A DNA stretch of 64,000 nucleotides from Eucommia ulmoides (lineage: Eukaryota > Streptophyta > Magnoliopsida > Garryales > Eucommiaceae): contig CM028333.1 in assembly GCA_016647705.1 (NCBI GenBank), positions 23,120,243-23,184,242 on the forward strand. Direction: 5' to 3'. The position numbers and the translations under genes are program-made. The first letter of the stretch is position 1. Each line of letters begins with the position of its first letter. This document shows, piece after piece, positions 60,737 to 64,000 of the stretch. The notes below the pieces were generated by a model that made no database searches, was not told where the DNA came from, and was given only the letters and a program-made list of their open reading frames with translations.

Positions 60737-63700
60737 ATGTCAATTTTGTCACCACAGTTATTCACCAATTGTAAGTTGAATGGGACCAACTACTTGCCAT
60801 GGTCTAAAGTTGTACAAGTTGCTATTACCGATCAAAGGAAACGAGGTGGTCGAGGTAGTCGTAGTACTGACTTTCGGGGTGGCCGAGATGGCCATTGTCG
60901 TGGTCAACATCGTCAATCTTTACTTTGTGGCAAGATAAATTATACTCAAGATGCTTGTTGGTACAGAGTTGGACGTTCTCCTAATTATACTCATGCGGCA
61001 ACTTCTAATCAAGTTGCTCCCGTTTCATCATCCAACTCTTCAACTCCTAAGACTATTTCTGATGACGAGTATGTTCGATTCCTCCAGTTTAAGGCGTCCA
61101 AGCAGACATCTATCCCCATTACTTCGCTAACTCAACTAGGTAATCCTACCGCATGTCTTTCTTTTCATCCTTCCCTTTCTACACCTTGGATCATAGACTC
61201 CGCTACCACTGATCACATGTCAGGTACTTCATCTTTATTTACGCATATTCAGTCATCTCCCTCATTAACCCCTGTTATTGTTGCTGATGGTTCCACCGTC
61301 CTTGTTCGTGGTATTGGCGCTGTGGAACTTTCACTCTCTTTCTCTTTATCCTCTGTCTTGTATATTCCTTCTTTTGCTTTTAATTTGATATCAGTAAGTA
61401 AACTTACTCAACAACTTAATTGTTCTGTTTGCTTTTTTGCTGATTCTGTCATTATCTAGAATTTGAAAACACAAAAGACGATTAGCATAGGGCGTAAGAA
61501 AAATGGCCTTTATCACTTCGACAATCACGAGGAGACACCTGTTATCTCGCCTACTGCCTGTCCTGTTGTTGCATCTGCCCACCAAATTTATTGCTGCCTA
61601 GGTCATCCCTGTTTTGCCAATCTAAAGGTATTTGTTCCTAATTTACGTCATTTGTCCTCCTTAGATTGCGAGTCTTGTCAGTTGGGAAAGCATCATCATA
61701 CTTCATCATTTACTTCCTTGGCTCAGTTTCGATAATCGAGTCCTTTCTGTTTAGTTCATTCAGACGTTTGGAGTCCTTCTTGTGTTGCCTCTACATTAGG
61801 CTTTCATTATTTTGTCACATTTGTCGATGATTTCTCCAGGGTTACATGGATCTATTTAATGAAAGATTGTTCTGAATTGTTCTCCATTTTCTCTGCCTTC
61901 TGTGCTGAAATTAAACCTCAATTTAATGTGCCCGTGCATATACTTCGTAGTGACAATGCTCGAGAATATTTTTCTCAACCCTTTACTTCATTCATGTCAC
62001 AATCTACTATATTGCATCAGTCTTCTTGTTCTCACACACCGCAGCAAAATGGAGTCGCTGAGTGTAAAAATCGACATCTCCTAGAAATGGCTCGAACTCT
62101 GATGTTTGAGATGAATGTTCTCAAACACTTCTGGGCAGATGCAGTTCTTACAGCTTGCTTCTTGATCAATAGAATGTCGACTTCTACCCTGAATGGCAAA
62201 GTCCCTCATTTTATTCTTTTTCCCCGATCACCCTGGTTTGTTTTACCTCCCCGTATCTTTGGATGTGTCTATTTTGCCCACCAATTGACTCTTGGCAACG
62301 ATAAGTTAGATCCTCGTGCCATCAAATGTGTCTTCCTTGGTTATTCTCGCATACAAAAGGGTTATCAGTGCTATAGTCTTTTTTTACGTTTCTCTTTCAT
62401 CTGTGCAGTTGTCACTTTCTTTGAGTCTATCCCTTACTTTTCTGACCTATCCTCTCGGGATGATCTAGATATCATCGTTCCTTTACCAAGCCTCCCAGAC
62501 CTGACACCATCTCCTTCCGCTCCCGAACCTATCCCGCCTAGTCGTCGTTCACCGCCTTTACATGTATACTCTCGTTGTCAGAAGGTAGTTCACGCCATTG
62601 AGCCAATCATCTCTGTGTCTTCAGATTCTTCTCCAGTTTATCCATCCGCGTCTGACTTGGACATACCCATTGTTGTCCGGAAGGGTAAGCGTACATGTAC
62701 TCAACATCCTATTTCTAACTTTGTTTCGTATGCACACCTATCTCCTTCCTATTCCTCTTTTGTTGTTTCTCTATCCTCTGTTTCTATTCCAAAGTCTGTC
62801 ACAGAAGCTCTTAATCACCCTGGTTGGACGACCGCAATGAAAGAGAAAATGCTAGCCTTACGTTAGAATGGTACTTGGGATCTCGTCTTGCTTCCGCCTG
62901 ATAAAACAATAGTTGGATGTAAATGGGTATACACAGTCAAAGTTCATCCGGATGGAACCGTTGATCAACTCAAGGCTCGTTTAGTTGCCACTCAGGTATA
63001 TGGTCTTGATTATTCTGAGACTTTTTCTCCCGTTGCCAAACTCGCTTCTATTCGCTTGTTCATCTATTTGGCTGCCACCTTTCGTTGGCCGTTGCATCAA
63101 CTTGATATCAAAAATGCGTTCTTAAATGGCGATTTAACTGAGGAAGTATACATGGAGCAACCTCTTGGGTTTGTTACTCAGGGAGAGTCTGGTTTGGTAT
63201 GTCGCTTTAAGAAATCAATTTATGGCCTCAAGCAGTCTCTTCGAGCATGGTTTGGGAGATTCAGTGAAGTGGTTACTGAATTTGGTCTTTGCCGTTGTGG
63301 AGTCGATCACTCTGTATTCTATAGGCGCAGTAAAGTCGGGCGAATATTGTTGATTGTGTATGTGGATGGCATCGTGATTACCGGAGACGACCATCAGGGT
63401 ATTCAGGAACTCAAAACGTTTTTGCATAGCAAGTTTTAAACCAAAGATTTAGATCAATTGAAATATTTTTTGGGGATTGAAGTTGCTCGATCAAGTCAAG
63501 GTATTTACTTGTGTCAGAGGAAATATGTTCTCGATCTGTTGAGTGAAACAGGAATGCTAGGAGCTAAACTGATTGATTCACCTATGAATCAAAATAGTAA
63601 ACTATTAGCAGATCAAGGTGTACCATTGACAGATTCAGCGCAATACATACAGTTAGTTGGGAAGTTGAACTACTTGACGGTTACTAGACCAGATATTTCC

Positions 63701-64000
63701 TTTGCTGTAAGTGTTATCAGTAAGTTCTTGGATCGTCCCACGACTTATCACTGGGATGCAGTAATTCGTATTCTTCGATATCTGAAAGGTTATCTAGGAT
63801 GTGGTTTGTTGTACCAGAATTTCGGTCACACTCAAATTAAAGGACATAAAGATGCAGATTGGGCTGGATCTCCTTCGGATAGGAAGTCCACTACTGGGTA
63901 TTGTATGTTTGTTTGAGATAATCTCGTTTCTTGGAAGAGTAAAAAGCAGACAATTGTGGCGTGGTCAAGTGCAGAATCGGAATACAGGGCGATGACCCAT
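60737..64000 (+). pseudogene. Copia gag-pol with gag deletion and five in-frame stops (Ale-like?)
   Basis: One reading frame carries the element to the window edge. The gag start (LNGTNYLPWS, near 60780) jumps straight to an RG-rich segment and a partial CCHC knuckle (CGKINYTQDACW), so the body of gag is deleted. Then come protease (IDSATTDHMSG, 61195), GAG-pre-integrase (LGHPCFANL), integrase (HSDVWSP, FVDDFSRVTW, TPQQNGVAE), RT (VGCKWVYTVK, LDIKNAFLNGDL, and YVDG in place of YVDD at about 63359) and RNase H (HKDADWAGSPSDRKST). In-frame stops lie at 61457, 61733, 62864, 63437 and 63914, with no frameshift between them. The lost catalytic D and the stops make it inactive. The lineage is guessed from the short LTR. 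Confidence 0.88.

Noticed and set aside
1..64000. CRISPR array, operon or bacterial-type system
   Set aside because: The tandem repeats found are two-copy duplications or microsatellites without regular spacers, and the genes are spliced plant genes.

Overview
The window is nuclear DNA of a flowering plant, most likely a eudicot. It has spliced genes with GT-AG introns, an A+T-rich background, and dense layers of Copia and Gypsy LTR retrotransposons, SINE and LINE fragments and TIR elements. The species cannot be fixed from the sequence alone.

Two host genes stand out. (1) DICER-LIKE 1 (DCL1) lies on the + strand at 21027-39772. I could place 20 coding exons that join in phase into about 1,948 residues: DECH helicase, dimerisation domain, PAZ, two RNase III domains and two dsRBDs, with every catalytic residue I checked present. 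The miR162 target site is preserved and is created only when intron 12 is removed. (2) A LATE ELONGATED HYPOCOTYL (LHY)-type clock gene lies on the - strand at 46049-48461. Three C-terminal exons are intact, but the exons for the MYB (SHAQKFF) DNA-binding domain are not visible in the 15.5 kb remaining upstream. The two genes converge, as DCL1 (At1g01040) and LHY (At1g01060) do in Arabidopsis; PPA1 (At1g01050), which lies between them there, is not visible here.

Layout. 1-2340: A+T-rich DNA and a decayed Copia 3' end. 2558-6480: Copia element with two related LTRs but most of its reverse transcriptase missing. 6530-9840: unassigned DNA, microsatellites and a reverse-strand Copia integrase fragment. 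9840-18864: decayed chromodomain Gypsy element whose 3' LTR carries a nested 2.4-kb solo LTR. 18865-20540: DCL1 upstream DNA. 20550-39772: DCL1, whose introns carry miniature LTR elements (TRIMs), a large TIR element, a composite SINE and a 358-bp tandem duplication. 39773-46048: intergenic, with a SINE, a Harbinger-like element, a LINE 3' end and a second copy of the intron-2 TIR element. 46049-48461: LHY. 48462-59939: LHY upstream or intron DNA with a Mutator-like element, a probable solo LTR, hAT-like elements, several recent tandem duplications and a Copia RT/RNase H relic. 59940-64000: short-LTR Copia element running off the window, with pol in one frame broken by five stop codons.

The genes link in a known way: DCL1 makes miRNAs and is itself limited by one of them (miR162), while LHY is a morning-phase clock repressor. 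I found no new multi-gene system. The most notable points are the intron-split miR162 site, a GC-AG intron in DCL1, the missing LHY MYB exons, a TRIM family repeated in DCL1 introns, and a composite SINE flanked by a clear target-site duplication.
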